A DNA stretch of 64,000 nucleotides from Pedobacter zeae (GTDB lineage: Bacteria; Bacteroidota; Bacteroidia; Sphingobacteriales; Sphingobacteriaceae). The stretch is from NCBI RefSeq assembly GCF_014196715.1, contig NZ_JACIEF010000002.1, forward strand, positions 992,001-1,056,000. The letters run 5' to 3'. Below the pieces are notes generated by a model. The model did not search any database. It was not told the origin of the DNA and was given only the letters and a program-made list of their open reading frames with translations. Positions 1 to 9,021 of the stretch are shown one piece after another. The first letter of the stretch is position 1. The number at the start of each line of letters is the position of its first letter. The position numbers and the translations under genes are program-made.

Positions 1-122
1 AAGATGTTTTCTTTTTCATCCCCGTAACCCTTATCCTGGACTTATTTTAAGTGGGTATCACATTATTCTGGGGAAAGGAAAAAATATTTTAAAATAAATT
101 ACTACAATTTCTATAGACTTTA

Positions 123-130
123 TATATTTG
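123..130 (+). promoter_or_regulatory. -7 element of the cobA promoter
   Basis: TATATTTG matches the Bacteroidetes -7 consensus TAnnTTTG and lies 40 nt before the cobA ATG. No convincing TTTG lies at the -33 position, so this is a one-box call. The rest of positions 1-170 is AT-rich with nothing else recognised. Confidence 0.45.
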
Positions 131-170
131 TATAATTAAACAAACGTATAACGAGCATAAACTTTCTGTT

Positions 171-965
171 ATGATTTTGAATAAAGTAGAAAAAGCGAAC
201 ATTGAACCAAAAATTACTTTAATAGGTGCTGGTCCTGGCGATCCGGATTTATTTAGTTTAAAAGGTGTTAAAGCATTAAAAACAGCGGATGTTGTTTTGT
301 ACGATGCAAATGTGAACGAAGCTTTATTGTGTCATGCGCCAGATGGCATTCCGAAAGTTTATGTAGGAAAACGTTCAGATGATGAATCTTTTTCGCAGGA
401 TGCCGTTAACAAGCTGATCATTGATTATGCTTTGAACTACGGCCATGTGGTACGTTTAAAAAGTGGCGATCCTTTTTTCTTTGCCAAAGGTTATGAGGAA
501 ATCGATGCAGCAGAATCATACAGCATCCCAACCGAGATCATTCCGGGTATTTCTAGTGCCACCGGCGCACCTAGTTTGCAAAAGATCCCGATGATTTATA
601 AAGACCTTAGCGAAAGTTTCTGGGCCGTAACCGGAACAAATAGTAAAGGCGAAATTTCTGAAGATCTATACATTGCTGCAAAAACCAAGGCTACCATTGT
701 AGTTTTAAACGGCATTGAAAAAGTAAAGGAAATTGCCGCTATTTTCCAGGCAGAACATAAAAACCTGTTACCGGTAGCTGTAATTCAAAATGGATCTACT
801 CCACAGGAAAAAATTGCTGTTGGTATAGTAGATACCATAGCCGAAATTGTTGAAGATAAAAAAATTGATGCGCCTGCGCTATTGGTTTTTGGCGATGTGG
901 TTTCACTTCATCCACAGTTTCAACCGATCCGCGATTTTTACGAAATCATCGCAGAAGAGTACTAG
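171..965 (+). CDS. cobA: Uroporphyrinogen-III C-methyltransferase (SUMT)
   Basis: This enzyme transfers two methyl groups from S-adenosylmethionine to uroporphyrinogen III, giving precorrin-2 for siroheme or cobalamin. The 264 residues are the usual size of a stand-alone SUMT. Near the N-terminus is the SAM-binding loop GAGPGDPDL (about residues 19-27), followed by the family's KSGDPFFFAKG stretch (about 97-107) and PGISSATGAP (about 124-133). No CysG-type dehydrogenase domain is fused. It stands alone here and ends at a strong terminator, so any partner genes (for example sulfite or nitrite assimilation) would lie upstream, outside the window. A siroheme role is inference. Confidence 0.88.
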   Translation: MILNKVEKANIEPKITLIGAGPGDPDLFSLKGVKALKTADVVLYDANVNEALLCHAPDGIPKVYVGKRSDDESFSQDAVNKLIIDYALNYGHVVRLKSGDPFFFAKGYEEIDAAESYSIPTEIIPGISSATGAPSLQKIPMIYKDLSESFWAVTGTNSKGEISEDLYIAAKTKATIVVLNGIEKVKEIAAIFQAEHKNLLPVAVIQNGSTPQEKIAVGIVDTIAEIVEDKKIDAPALLVFGDVVSLHPQFQPIRDFYEIIAEEY

Positions 966-1001
966 ATATTTTTAAACCAAAAATATATTTGTTTTGTTGT
1001 T

Positions 1002-1036
1002 AAAAAACCGCTTATGGATTTAAGCGGTTTTTTTGT
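1002..1036 (+). terminator. Rho-independent terminator of cobA
   Basis: A perfect 10-bp stem (AAACCGCTTA with TAAGCGGTTT), a 6-nt loop and a T-rich tail lie 40 nt after the cobA stop. Confidence 0.85.
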
Positions 1037-1175
1037 TTTACTACTGTGCATTTAAAATTACCGGCCCGTCACCCTGAACTGGTTTCAGGGGGTTCATAGC
1101 AAAAACCTCCGCGCATATCTGCGCAATCAGCGGGAAACCCATTGCCAGACATTTTCCTGCAGTTTTAAGGTACAC

Positions 1176-1390
1176 CGCAGATGAATTTACAATTCTTAAA
1201 CCCTCCCACTTTGTTTTTAAGCCTGATTGCAGTGAAAAGCCCGGAGTACAACGAGGACTTGCAACGGAAAGCAGGGCTGCCGGCCGCCACGAAGTACTGA
1301 ACTTCTGCTTTCAAACAAAAAAAACGAATTAAATTATGAATTAGATCTCTCCATTTCGCGTTGCTACAGTCGAGATGACGATTTTTTCTT
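1176..1390. repeat. 215-bp direct repeat, copy 1 (modules A+B)
   Basis: This copy runs from CGCAGATGAA to CGATTTTTTCTT and is almost identical to 1450-1663. It contains module A (AAAGCCCGGAG ... GCAGGGCTGCC) followed by module B (AGATCTCTCC ... TCGAGATGACGA). The same two modules in the same order recur at 45028-45183. Confidence 0.9.
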
Positions 1391-1449
1391 GCGAAGATCA
1401 GTGGGAAACTAAAGGCAAGGCGTGTTCCCGCAGATTTAAGATGATTTTT

Positions 1450-1663
1450 CGCAGATGAATTTACAATTCTTAACCCCGCCCACTTTGTTTTTAAGCCTGA
1501 TTGCAGTGAAAAGCCCGGAGTACAACGAGGACTTGCAACGGAAAGCAGGGCTGCCGGCCGCCACGAAGTACTGAACTTTCACTTTCAAATAAAACAGCGA
1601 ATTAAATTATGAATCAGATCTCTCCATTTCGCGTTACTACAGTCGAGATGACGATTTTTTCTT
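1450..1663. repeat. 215-bp direct repeat, copy 2 (modules A+B)
   Basis: Second copy of the repeat at 1176-1390, with only scattered base changes (for example CCCGCCCAC for CCCTCCCAC, and GCGTTAC for GCGTTGC). About 60 bp of unrelated sequence separates the copies. The high identity suggests recent duplication. Confidence 0.9.
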
Positions 1664-1808
1664 AAAAATCAATGCGCGTTTAAGCTAACTTCTACTGATA
1701 AAAAGCTTTAGTATAAACCTAAAATAATCAACTAAAAATATAATTTACATTATTTGCAAAGCTCAAAACAATTAGTAACTTACTTGGGTTATCTACACCA
1801 AATAGTTG

Positions 1809-3221
1809 ATGGAAATTATACATATAAGTGCCGAGTGTTACCCTGTTGCAAAAGTTGGTGGTTTAGCCGATGTAGTGGGGGCCTTACCAAAATATCAAAA
1901 TAAACTGGGCCATATTGCTAAAGTGGTTGTGCCGGCATACGACACAAAATTTATCCGCGAAAGCGAATTCGAAGTGACTTACGATGCCTGGGGAAACTAT
2001 GGTAACCACCATTTTCAATACCGCATTTTAAAGGAGAAAACCAATAAACTGGGATTCGATTTATACGTTATCCACATTCAGGGTTTAACAGACCGGCCCA
2101 ATGTGTATGGCTATCACGATGATACCGAACGTTTTTTTGCTTTCCAGGTTGCGACACTCGATTGGATTGTACAATGGGAGCATCGTCCGGATGTAATCCA
2201 CTGCCACGATCACCACACCGGCTTAGTGCCTTTTATGGTGTCAAATTGTATAAAGTACCGGCCAATCAGTAATGTTCCGACTGTTTTAACCATTCATAAT
2301 GCACAATACCAGGGGCAGTTTGGCTGGGATAAACTATATTACCTGCCTGCATTCGATTTATGGAAGGGTGGCTTGCTGGGCTGGGATGATGCCATAAACC
2401 CCCTGGCTTCGGCTATTAAGTGTGCCTGGAAAGTAACTACGGTTTCGCCAACCTACCTGGAAGAAATGATGGGCAATGCGCGCGGACTGGAAAGCTTATT
2501 GCGGCAGGAACGATGGAAATCTGTAGGGATTTTGAACGGCATCGATAACGAGGTGTGGAACCCGGAAACCGACGCGATGCTGAGCAAAAATTACAGTATA
2601 AAAACGGTAGATGTAGGAAAACTGGCAAACAAAACAGCCCTCTGTAATGTTTTTCAATTAGATCCTTCTAAACCCCTGTTTACTTTTATCGGTAGATTGG
2701 TTGATGAAAAAGGAGCTGATATTCTACCAGATATTTTTTATACCGCTTTAGAACAACATGGCGACAACATCAATATCCTGGTATTAGGATCAGGTGATCA
2801 TTGGGTTGAAGGCCGGTTAAACCAGCTAAAAGACATTTTTGGAGGAAGATATAACGTTTACATCGGTTATAACGAACAGGTATCGCACGAAATGTATGCC
2901 GGTGCAGATTTCCTGATCATGCCATCGAGGGTTGAGCCATGCGGTTTGAACCAGCTTTATGCCTTACGTTATGGAACGGTTCCGATTGTGCGCAGGGTTG
3001 GTGGATTGAGGGATACGGTGATTGATATTGGCGACGGTGGTTTCGGGATCTGCCATGATCAGACCAGCATTTGGGACGTTACGTACTCGATTAACCGTGC
3101 GGTTGGATTTTACAATGATAAAAAAGCTTTTAAGGCTGTAAGGAAAACCATGATGAAAATTGATCATTCGTGGGACAGGGCAGCCTTGAATTATATAGAA
3201 TTATACCAAAATTTAAAATAA
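1809..3221 (+). CDS. glgA: Glycogen synthase (ADP-glucose type, GT5)
   Basis: Extends alpha-1,4-glucan chains using ADP-glucose. The 470 residues match the family. The ADP-glucose-binding KVGGLADV motif begins at Lys15, and the C-terminal nucleotide-sugar motif (SRVEPCGLNQ, about residues 375-385, followed by VRRVGGLRDT) is intact. The start is the ATG at 1809; the TTG just before it gives nothing extra. glgC starts 8 nt after the stop, so the two are almost certainly cotranscribed and provide ADP-glucose and its polymerisation together. Confidence 0.93.
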   Translation: MEIIHISAECYPVAKVGGLADVVGALPKYQNKLGHIAKVVVPAYDTKFIRESEFEVTYDAWGNYGNHHFQYRILKEKTNKLGFDLYVIHIQGLTDRPNVYGYHDDTERFFAFQVATLDWIVQWEHRPDVIHCHDHHTGLVPFMVSNCIKYRPISNVPTVLTIHNAQYQGQFGWDKLYYLPAFDLWKGGLLGWDDAINPLASAIKCAWKVTTVSPTYLEEMMGNARGLESLLRQERWKSVGILNGIDNEVWNPETDAMLSKNYSIKTVDVGKLANKTALCNVFQLDPSKPLFTFIGRLVDEKGADILPDIFYTALEQHGDNINILVLGSGDHWVEGRLNQLKDIFGGRYNVYIGYNEQVSHEMYAGADFLIMPSRVEPCGLNQLYALRYGTVPIVRRVGGLRDTVIDIGDGGFGICHDQTSIWDVTYSINRAVGFYNDKKAFKAVRKTMMKIDHSWDRAALNYIELYQNLK

Positions 3222-3229
3222 GCTTAAAC

Positions 3230-4498
3230 ATGACTGACAAAGTTTTAGGCGTTATCCTTGGCGGTGGCCAGGGCTCTAGATTATCGCCACTAACACAAAC
3301 ACGTTCTAAACCGGCAGTTCCCATTGCAGGTAAATACCGTTTGGTAGATATTCCAATTTCGAACTGCCTCAATTCGGGCATCCACCGCATGTTTGTGTTA
3401 ACCCAGTTTAATTCGGCGTCCCTAAACAAACACATTAAAAACACCTATCACTTTAGCCACTTCAGTACTGCTTTTGTTGATATTCTGGCGGCCGAACAAA
3501 CTGTGCAGAATACCGGCTGGTTTCAGGGTACTGCAGATGCCGTTCGTCAGTGTATGCACCACATCGTATCACACGAATTCGACTATATTTTGATCTTATC
3601 TGGCGATCAGCTTTATCAGATGGATTTTAAAGATATGATCGAAAAGCACATCGAGGCGAATGCAGAAATAACCATTGCTACGATACCGGTAACGGCAAAA
3701 GATGCTACCGATTTTGGTATTCTAAAGGCTGATGATGAAAACATGATCACCTCTTTTATCGAAAAACCTAAAACGGGTTTGGAAGAATGGATTTCAGATA
3801 CCGGTGAAGAAATGCAGGCTGAAGGGCGTAATTTTCTGGCATCGATGGGGATTTATGTTTTTAACCGCGAGTACCTCATTAATATCTTAAACGAAAACGA
3901 AGAGGAAAAGGATTTTGGTAAGGAAATTTTACCAAGGGCCATTACACAAAGCAGGGTTTTAAGCTTCCAATACGAAGGTTATTGGACCGATATAGGTAAC
4001 ATTTCATCTTTCTTTGAAGCCAATTTAGGTTTAACAGATGAAATCCCTAAATTTAATATGTTTGATAGTAATCATGCCATTTTTACCAGGGCGAGGATGC
4101 TGCCACCATCAAAAATTTCAGGGACCACTTTGGATAAAACCATTATTGCTGAAGGATGCATTATCCAGGCCAGCAGGGTAGAACATGCCGTTTTAGGGAT
4201 CAGGTCGAGAATAGGTAAAGACACCATAATTACCAATGCTTACATTATGGGCAGCGATCGGTACCAGACGCTGGAAGAGATACAGGACGAAACAAGTAAA
4301 GGAAATTCACTGATCGGTATTGGCGATCGTTGTTTTATCAATAATGCCATTATCGATAAAAACTGCCGCATTGGTAATGATGTAAAAATTAATGGCGGCG
4401 ACCATTTAGAAGATGGCGATTTTGAGCTTTATGCAGTTAAAGATGGTATAGTGGTCATTAAAAAAGGTGCTGTTGTACCAAGTGGAACAGTAATTTAG
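3230..4498 (+). CDS. glgC: Glucose-1-phosphate adenylyltransferase (ADP-glucose pyrophosphorylase)
   Basis: Makes ADP-glucose from glucose-1-phosphate and ATP, the committed step of glycogen synthesis. The nucleotidyltransferase signature GGGQGSRL (about residues 11-18) is followed by KPAVPIAGKYRLVDIPISN. LSGDQLY is the metal-site region and SFIEKP a substrate loop. The C-terminal third is a left-handed beta-helix with hexapeptide-like repeats. The start at 3230 (MTDKVLG) is chosen because the frame upstream of it overlaps the end of glgA and carries no family sequence. The length of 422 residues is normal. Confidence 0.93.
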   Translation: MTDKVLGVILGGGQGSRLSPLTQTRSKPAVPIAGKYRLVDIPISNCLNSGIHRMFVLTQFNSASLNKHIKNTYHFSHFSTAFVDILAAEQTVQNTGWFQGTADAVRQCMHHIVSHEFDYILILSGDQLYQMDFKDMIEKHIEANAEITIATIPVTAKDATDFGILKADDENMITSFIEKPKTGLEEWISDTGEEMQAEGRNFLASMGIYVFNREYLINILNENEEEKDFGKEILPRAITQSRVLSFQYEGYWTDIGNISSFFEANLGLTDEIPKFNMFDSNHAIFTRARMLPPSKISGTTLDKTIIAEGCIIQASRVEHAVLGIRSRIGKDTIITNAYIMGSDRYQTLEEIQDETSKGNSLIGIGDRCFINNAIIDKNCRIGNDVKINGGDHLEDGDFELYAVKDGIVVIKKGAVVPSGTVI

Positions 4499-4535
4499 AT
4501 ATACGGTCATTCTAAGCGAAGCGAAGAATCTTTTC

Positions 4536-4575
4536 AGACCTTACAGGTTTCAGTAACTTGTAAGGTCTTTTCCTT
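4536..4575 (+). terminator. Terminator hairpin after glgC
   Basis: The arms AGACCTTACAGGTT and AACTTGTAAGGTCT pair around a short loop and are followed by TTTTCCTTTT. A GTCATTCT...AGAAT repeat fragment sits just before it (4507-4532). Confidence 0.7.
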
Positions 4576-4646
4576 TTAGGCCTTTTTTCGTTTTCTGCCC
4601 AACATTTTCTCCCTAAGCTTGTTTGTAAAATAAACAAAAACAGCTT

Positions 4647-6431
4647 ATGGCAGAACAACACCTCTATCAAACAGGAATCATAGGAAACTGTGCATTCATT
4701 GCCCACATCAATAAAAATACAGATATATCATGGCTTTGCTGGCCACGTTTCGATAGCCCCTTTGTTTTTGGAAGTTTACTGGATCGGAAGAAAGGGGGAG
4801 AGTTTTCTATCCTGCCACAGGGTGAATTTACTTCTACACAATATTATATTGAAAACACCAATGTTTTAAGGACAGAAATTACAGCTGAAGACGGAAAATA
4901 CCGGGTAACCGATTTTGCACCTCGCTTTCACCTTTACGAACGTTATTTTAAACCGTTAATGTTCATTAGAAAAATTGAGCCTTTAGAGGGGAGCCCGCGT
5001 ATCACAATAAAATGCGAACCGGTTTGCGATTATGGAAAAGGCAAAATGAAACCGAGCAGGGGCAGTAACCATATCGATTATCTTGGTTGTGATGAAAACA
5101 TCCGTTTAAGTACCAATGTATCGCTTACCTATATCCTTGATGAAAAGGCGTTTGTGTTGAATGAGGCTAAGTACCTGATCATGACTTACGGACAGAACCT
5201 TGAAGCACCAATAGTAAGCACGGCTGAAAACTTTTTGCGCGAAACCATAGCTTATTGGAGGTTATGGATTAAACATTCTTCCATTGCGGGCTTCTATCAG
5301 CCGTTTGTGATCCGTTCGGCGCTGGTTTTAAAAATCCACCAATACGAAGATACGGGTGCAATCATTGCTGCCAGTACCACAAGTTTGCCCGAATCGCCGG
5401 GAAGCACACGAAACTGGGATTACCGTTATTGCTGGTTGAGGGATTCGCATTATGTGTTAACATCATTGAACCACATTGGGCATTTTGAGGAAATGGAAAA
5501 GTATTTTAATTACCTTTCTGATATCTCTCATGCTGAAGATACACGTTACCAACCCTTGTATGGGATTGCCGGAGAGAGAGAAATTACAGAACATACTCTA
5601 AGCCATTTGGAAGGTTATAAAGGTGAACAACCGATCAGGGTCGGGAACCAGGCTTACGAACATATTCAGAATGATATTTATGGGCAGGTTTTAATTTCTA
5701 TGCTGCCACTTTATACCGATCACCGCTTTGTATTTTCTGAACGTAGCGATTCGGTAAAATGGATAGAAAGTGTGCTGTCTAAAATAGAACGCACCATTGA
5801 CGAAAAAGATGCAGGCATTTGGGAATTCAGAAATATTGCCAATGTGCATTGCTACAGTAACCTGTTTCAATGGGCAGGAGCACAGGCTGCTTTAAAAATG
5901 GCTAAAACAATCGGTAACAAAGATTTTGAAAAGCGCGCACAGGTACTGATTGATAAAGCTTCAGTCCATATAGAAGCTTGCTACGATCCGGAAAGAAAAG
6001 TATATACCAATGCTGTCGGGAGTCCGCATTTAGATGCCAGCACGCTGCAATTGATTATGATGAATTACCTTGATCCGGCTTCAGACCGGGCCAAAAACCA
6101 TTTAATTGCTTTGGAAAAAGAATTGAAAACGGAAGACGGATTGTTTTACCGTTACCTGCATGCCGATGATTTTGGGAAACCGAAAACCACATTTTTAATC
6201 TGTGCTTTCTGGTATGTAGAAGCATTAGCCTGTGTAGGCAGAACAGACGAAGCCATTAAGGAATTTGAAAACATCATTAAATATTGTAACCATCTGCTTT
6301 TATTCAGCGAAGATGTAGATGCTAAGACCGGTAGCCAATGGGGAAATTTCCCGCAGGCTTATAGTCATGTAGGTTTAATGAATGCTGCTTACCGCATTGC
6401 GATTAAACTGGACAGGCCGATATTTTTGTAG
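4647..6431 (+). CDS. Glycoside hydrolase family 15 protein (glucoamylase- or trehalase-like)
   Basis: A 594-residue cytosolic protein with the bacterial GH15 layout: an N-terminal beta-sandwich (about residues 1-230, starting with GIIGNCAFIAHI and WLCWPRFDSP) and an (alpha/alpha)6 barrel. Active-site landmarks are NWDYRYCWLRDSHY (about 255-268), the acid segment DAGIWEFRN, and the base segment GNFPQAYSHVG near the C-terminus. No signal peptide is seen. Members hydrolyse either terminal alpha-glucose residues or trehalose. The neighbours (glgA, glgC and a trehalose-phosphate synthase) fit both, so the substrate cannot be fixed from sequence. It is downstream of a terminator hairpin and may have its own promoter. 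Confidence 0.85.
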   Translation: MAEQHLYQTGIIGNCAFIAHINKNTDISWLCWPRFDSPFVFGSLLDRKKGGEFSILPQGEFTSTQYYIENTNVLRTEITAEDGKYRVTDFAPRFHLYERYFKPLMFIRKIEPLEGSPRITIKCEPVCDYGKGKMKPSRGSNHIDYLGCDENIRLSTNVSLTYILDEKAFVLNEAKYLIMTYGQNLEAPIVSTAENFLRETIAYWRLWIKHSSIAGFYQPFVIRSALVLKIHQYEDTGAIIAASTTSLPESPGSTRNWDYRYCWLRDSHYVLTSLNHIGHFEEMEKYFNYLSDISHAEDTRYQPLYGIAGEREITEHTLSHLEGYKGEQPIRVGNQAYEHIQNDIYGQVLISMLPLYTDHRFVFSERSDSVKWIESVLSKIERTIDEKDAGIWEFRNIANVHCYSNLFQWAGAQAALKMAKTIGNKDFEKRAQVLIDKASVHIEACYDPERKVYTNAVGSPHLDASTLQLIMMNYLDPASDRAKNHLIALEKELKTEDGLFYRYLHADDFGKPKTTFLICAFWYVEALACVGRTDEAIKEFENIIKYCNHLLLFSEDVDAKTGSQWGNFPQAYSHVGLMNAAYRIAIKLDRPIFL

Positions 6432-6747
6432 TAATGGTGGATTACAAATTCACTGTCTGGGCCGGGATTAGAAATCCCCCAACTTAAGGAAATAATTAAT
6501 TGTCAGGCAGGTTAAGAAGATTTGCATAGAAAAATCTGCGGAATCATATAGAATCTGTTGGATTTCTTTTTAAACCTGATGCAATGAAAAAGGTCTGTGG
6601 GAACACAGACCTTGATTAGACTCTACAAAAAACTTTCGTCATCTCGACTGGAAAGCAGTGGAATGGAGAGATCTATCCACACTGATTTATAGCGATAAAT
6701 CTCCCGACTACGTTGCACTCCGCTCGAGATAACGATGAACGCAAAAA
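6432..6747. other. Convergent gap with repeat fragments
   Basis: No gene is seen. The gap holds the otsAB terminator (listed separately) and two inward-facing copies of repeat module B: an inverted one at 6636-6674 (CGTCATCTCGACT ... GGAGAGATCT) and a degenerate direct one at 6701-6737 (CTCCCGACT ... CTCGAGATAACGA). Confidence 0.65.
6586..6613 (-). terminator. Terminator of the trehalose synthase/phosphatase gene
   Basis: Perfect 10-bp stem AAGGTCTGTG/CACAGACCTT with a 4-nt loop. Read on the minus strand it is followed by a run of five T, so it serves the gene that ends at 6748. Confidence 0.75.
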
Positions 6748-8937
6748 CTATCCCCGCTCCACAAACTCTTCTTTAACCAAACTCCAAAGCAGTTTCCTTA
6801 CTTCCTTAAAATCGTTCAGGTAATACTTGGCTTCAGAAATGTTGTTGCCAACCTTAATTGTAAAAGCTTCTTCCGGCATGGCCCTAAAAATATCTTCGTC
6901 AGTATGATCGTCGCCCAATGCCAGTATAAAATCGGGATGTTTGTCATATAGCCAGTTTAAAGCGGCTTTTCCTTTATTGACTTCCATGTTTTTAAACTCG
7001 ATCACTTTGTTACCTGGCATCAGTTGCAGGCCTTTATCGGCAGCAAGTATTTTCATGTGGCTGATGATCTCATTTGCCCTTAGCTCGCCCAATCCTTCCT
7101 CTGCCTTACGGTAATGCCAAACTAAAGAATAACTTTTTTCCTCAATGAACGATCCCGGCGTCCGGTCGGTATAGGTTTCCAGTAAGGTTTTAATTTCCTG
7201 TTTCCATTGGTCGGTTAGGAGGGGCAAGCTGTTCCATTTATCGCCATGCGATTTCTGCCAGGCACCATGTTCGGCAATAAGGTCTACCTTTAAATGTCCG
7301 AACCATTGTTCGAGGGTCTCATGTCTCCTTCCGCTGATGATTACGACCTTGTTGGCATGATCAATGGTGAGGTTTTCGATCAGGTCGTAAAGCTCGGCAT
7401 CCGGAGAAGCATCGTCGATATTTCCGGTAAAATCTACCAGGGTGCCATCGTAATCCAGAAACAGTACCCGGTCTGCTGTTTTAGCATATTTAGCGGCTAT
7501 CACTTCGTTAATGGCATTTACCGCATGTTTGGTCAATAGCGATTTTTGAGAATCTTTCACTTCGTTTAATCTTAAAATAAAATTGTTTACCCAATGTTTC
7601 ACATTAAATTTTTCTACAATGGCGCGCATGGCTTTCATCCGTTGCTGCTGTTCTTCTACAGGCATTTTTAGCGCAGTTACAATGGCTTCCATAATGTCGC
7701 CAAGGTTGTTTGGGTTAACAATTACTGCATCTGTTAATTCTTTCGAGGCACCGGCCATTTCGCTTAAAATAAGTACCCCATCGTTATTGTTCCTGCTGGC
7801 AATGTATTCTTTGCTTACCAGGTTCATCCCATCACGCATAGGAGTAACCAGGCAGATATCGGCAGTAGCGTAAAGCGCTGATAATACCTCGATTGGGAAA
7901 GAGCGGTAAAAATAATTTACCGGAATCCAGTTAATGGAGCGGTACCTTGCATTTAAATTACCTACAAACTGATCGATCTGATCCCTAAGTTCGCTGTATT
8001 GTGGCACGGTATCACGCGAGGGGACTACAATCATAAAAAGTTCGATTTTCCCTATGTATTCCGGGTGGACCTGAAGTAATAGTTCTAATGCCTTCAAACG
8101 TTCCAAAATCCCTTTGCTGTAATCCAAACGGTCGATGGAAAGGATTATTTTCATACCTTCCTTTCCGGTTCTGAAATAATCGATTTCTTCTTTTACCTCT
8201 TTTGTTGCAGTTAATCCTGAAAATTTGTTAAAGTCGATACCCATCGGGAAAGCCTCTACAACAATCTGCCTTTCATTACTGTTAAGCACATTTGACGACG
8301 AGTTTACCGGAAGCAAACGTGTTGCTGTGCTGATAAAATGACGTACATCGTCATAAGTATGGAAACCGATCAGATCGGCACCGGTTAATCCGTTAAGCAA
8401 TTCTTCCCGCCATGGGATCAGCCTGAATATTTCGTATGACGGAAAAGGGATATGCTGAAAAAAACCGATAGTGGCAGCAGGTAGTTTTTGCCTTAAAATG
8501 CCTGGCAAAAGGAGCAATTGATAATCCTGGATCCAGATTTTATCTTTTCTTTGGAGTACTTGCATGGCACTCTTTGCAAATTTTTCATTTACCGATTTAT
8601 AGCAGTCCCAATAATTCTGCTCAAAATGAGCGTAGGTAACCATATAGTGAAATACAGGCCATAATATTTCATTGGAAAAACCCTCATAATATAAATTGAT
8701 CTCGTTTTGGGTAAGGAAAACCGGGTAGAGGTTTAGTTCGGAGAGTTTCTGGGTAACCTCTTCCTGCCGTTCTTCGGGAACTTCGATTCCGGGCCATCCT
8801 ACCCAGATGGAATTGCCTGATTTATAAACATCGGCAAGTCCGGTGGCAAGTCCTCCTTCGCTCGGTATAAACGTGTATTCCTCGTTTTCTTCAATGATCT
8901 TAACGGGTAGTCTGTTCGATATTATAACTGTCTTCAT
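6748..8937 (-). CDS. otsAB: Fused trehalose-6-phosphate synthase / trehalose-6-phosphate phosphatase
   Basis: Both steps of trehalose synthesis in one 729-residue chain. Residues 1 to about 470 are a GT20 synthase (NRLPV near the start, GGLATGL, WVGWPG, FFQHIPFPS, RLDYSKGI, and the sugar-nucleotide site RDGMNLVSKEY). From about 490 onward is a HAD-type phosphatase with motif I FLDYDGTLVDF, ISGR for motif II and the acidic motif LALGDDHTDED. Such fusions are common in Bacteroidota. It is convergent with the glycogen genes. The 85-bp gap upstream is AT-rich with no clear promoter box. Confidence 0.93.
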   Translation of the reverse strand: MKTVIISNRLPVKIIEENEEYTFIPSEGGLATGLADVYKSGNSIWVGWPGIEVPEERQEEVTQKLSELNLYPVFLTQNEINLYYEGFSNEILWPVFHYMVTYAHFEQNYWDCYKSVNEKFAKSAMQVLQRKDKIWIQDYQLLLLPGILRQKLPAATIGFFQHIPFPSYEIFRLIPWREELLNGLTGADLIGFHTYDDVRHFISTATRLLPVNSSSNVLNSNERQIVVEAFPMGIDFNKFSGLTATKEVKEEIDYFRTGKEGMKIILSIDRLDYSKGILERLKALELLLQVHPEYIGKIELFMIVVPSRDTVPQYSELRDQIDQFVGNLNARYRSINWIPVNYFYRSFPIEVLSALYATADICLVTPMRDGMNLVSKEYIASRNNNDGVLILSEMAGASKELTDAVIVNPNNLGDIMEAIVTALKMPVEEQQQRMKAMRAIVEKFNVKHWVNNFILRLNEVKDSQKSLLTKHAVNAINEVIAAKYAKTADRVLFLDYDGTLVDFTGNIDDASPDAELYDLIENLTIDHANKVVIISGRRHETLEQWFGHLKVDLIAEHGAWQKSHGDKWNSLPLLTDQWKQEIKTLLETYTDRTPGSFIEEKSYSLVWHYRKAEEGLGELRANEIISHMKILAADKGLQLMPGNKVIEFKNMEVNKGKAALNWLYDKHPDFILALGDDHTDEDIFRAMPEEAFTIKVGNNISEAKYYLNDFKEVRKLLWSLVKEEFVERG

Positions 8938-9021
8938 GCTTGTATTTGATGTATCTACATCATTAAAAGCAGATCAAAACAGGTTTTGTTTGATTTTTTA
9001 CATCAAAAAACATTCACATGA

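Larger units (their letters stand above)
1037..1808. other. Gene-free, repeat-filled gap between cobA and glgA
   Basis: No open frame here looks like a gene. The gap begins with a degenerate copy (about 1070-1100) of the GTCA-CCTGAA hairpin element seen again near 42.4 and 56.8 kb. It then holds two copies of a 215-bp direct repeat (listed separately). The last 140 bases before glgA are AT-rich and should contain the glgA promoter, but no clean TAnnTTTG box is visible. Confidence 0.7.
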
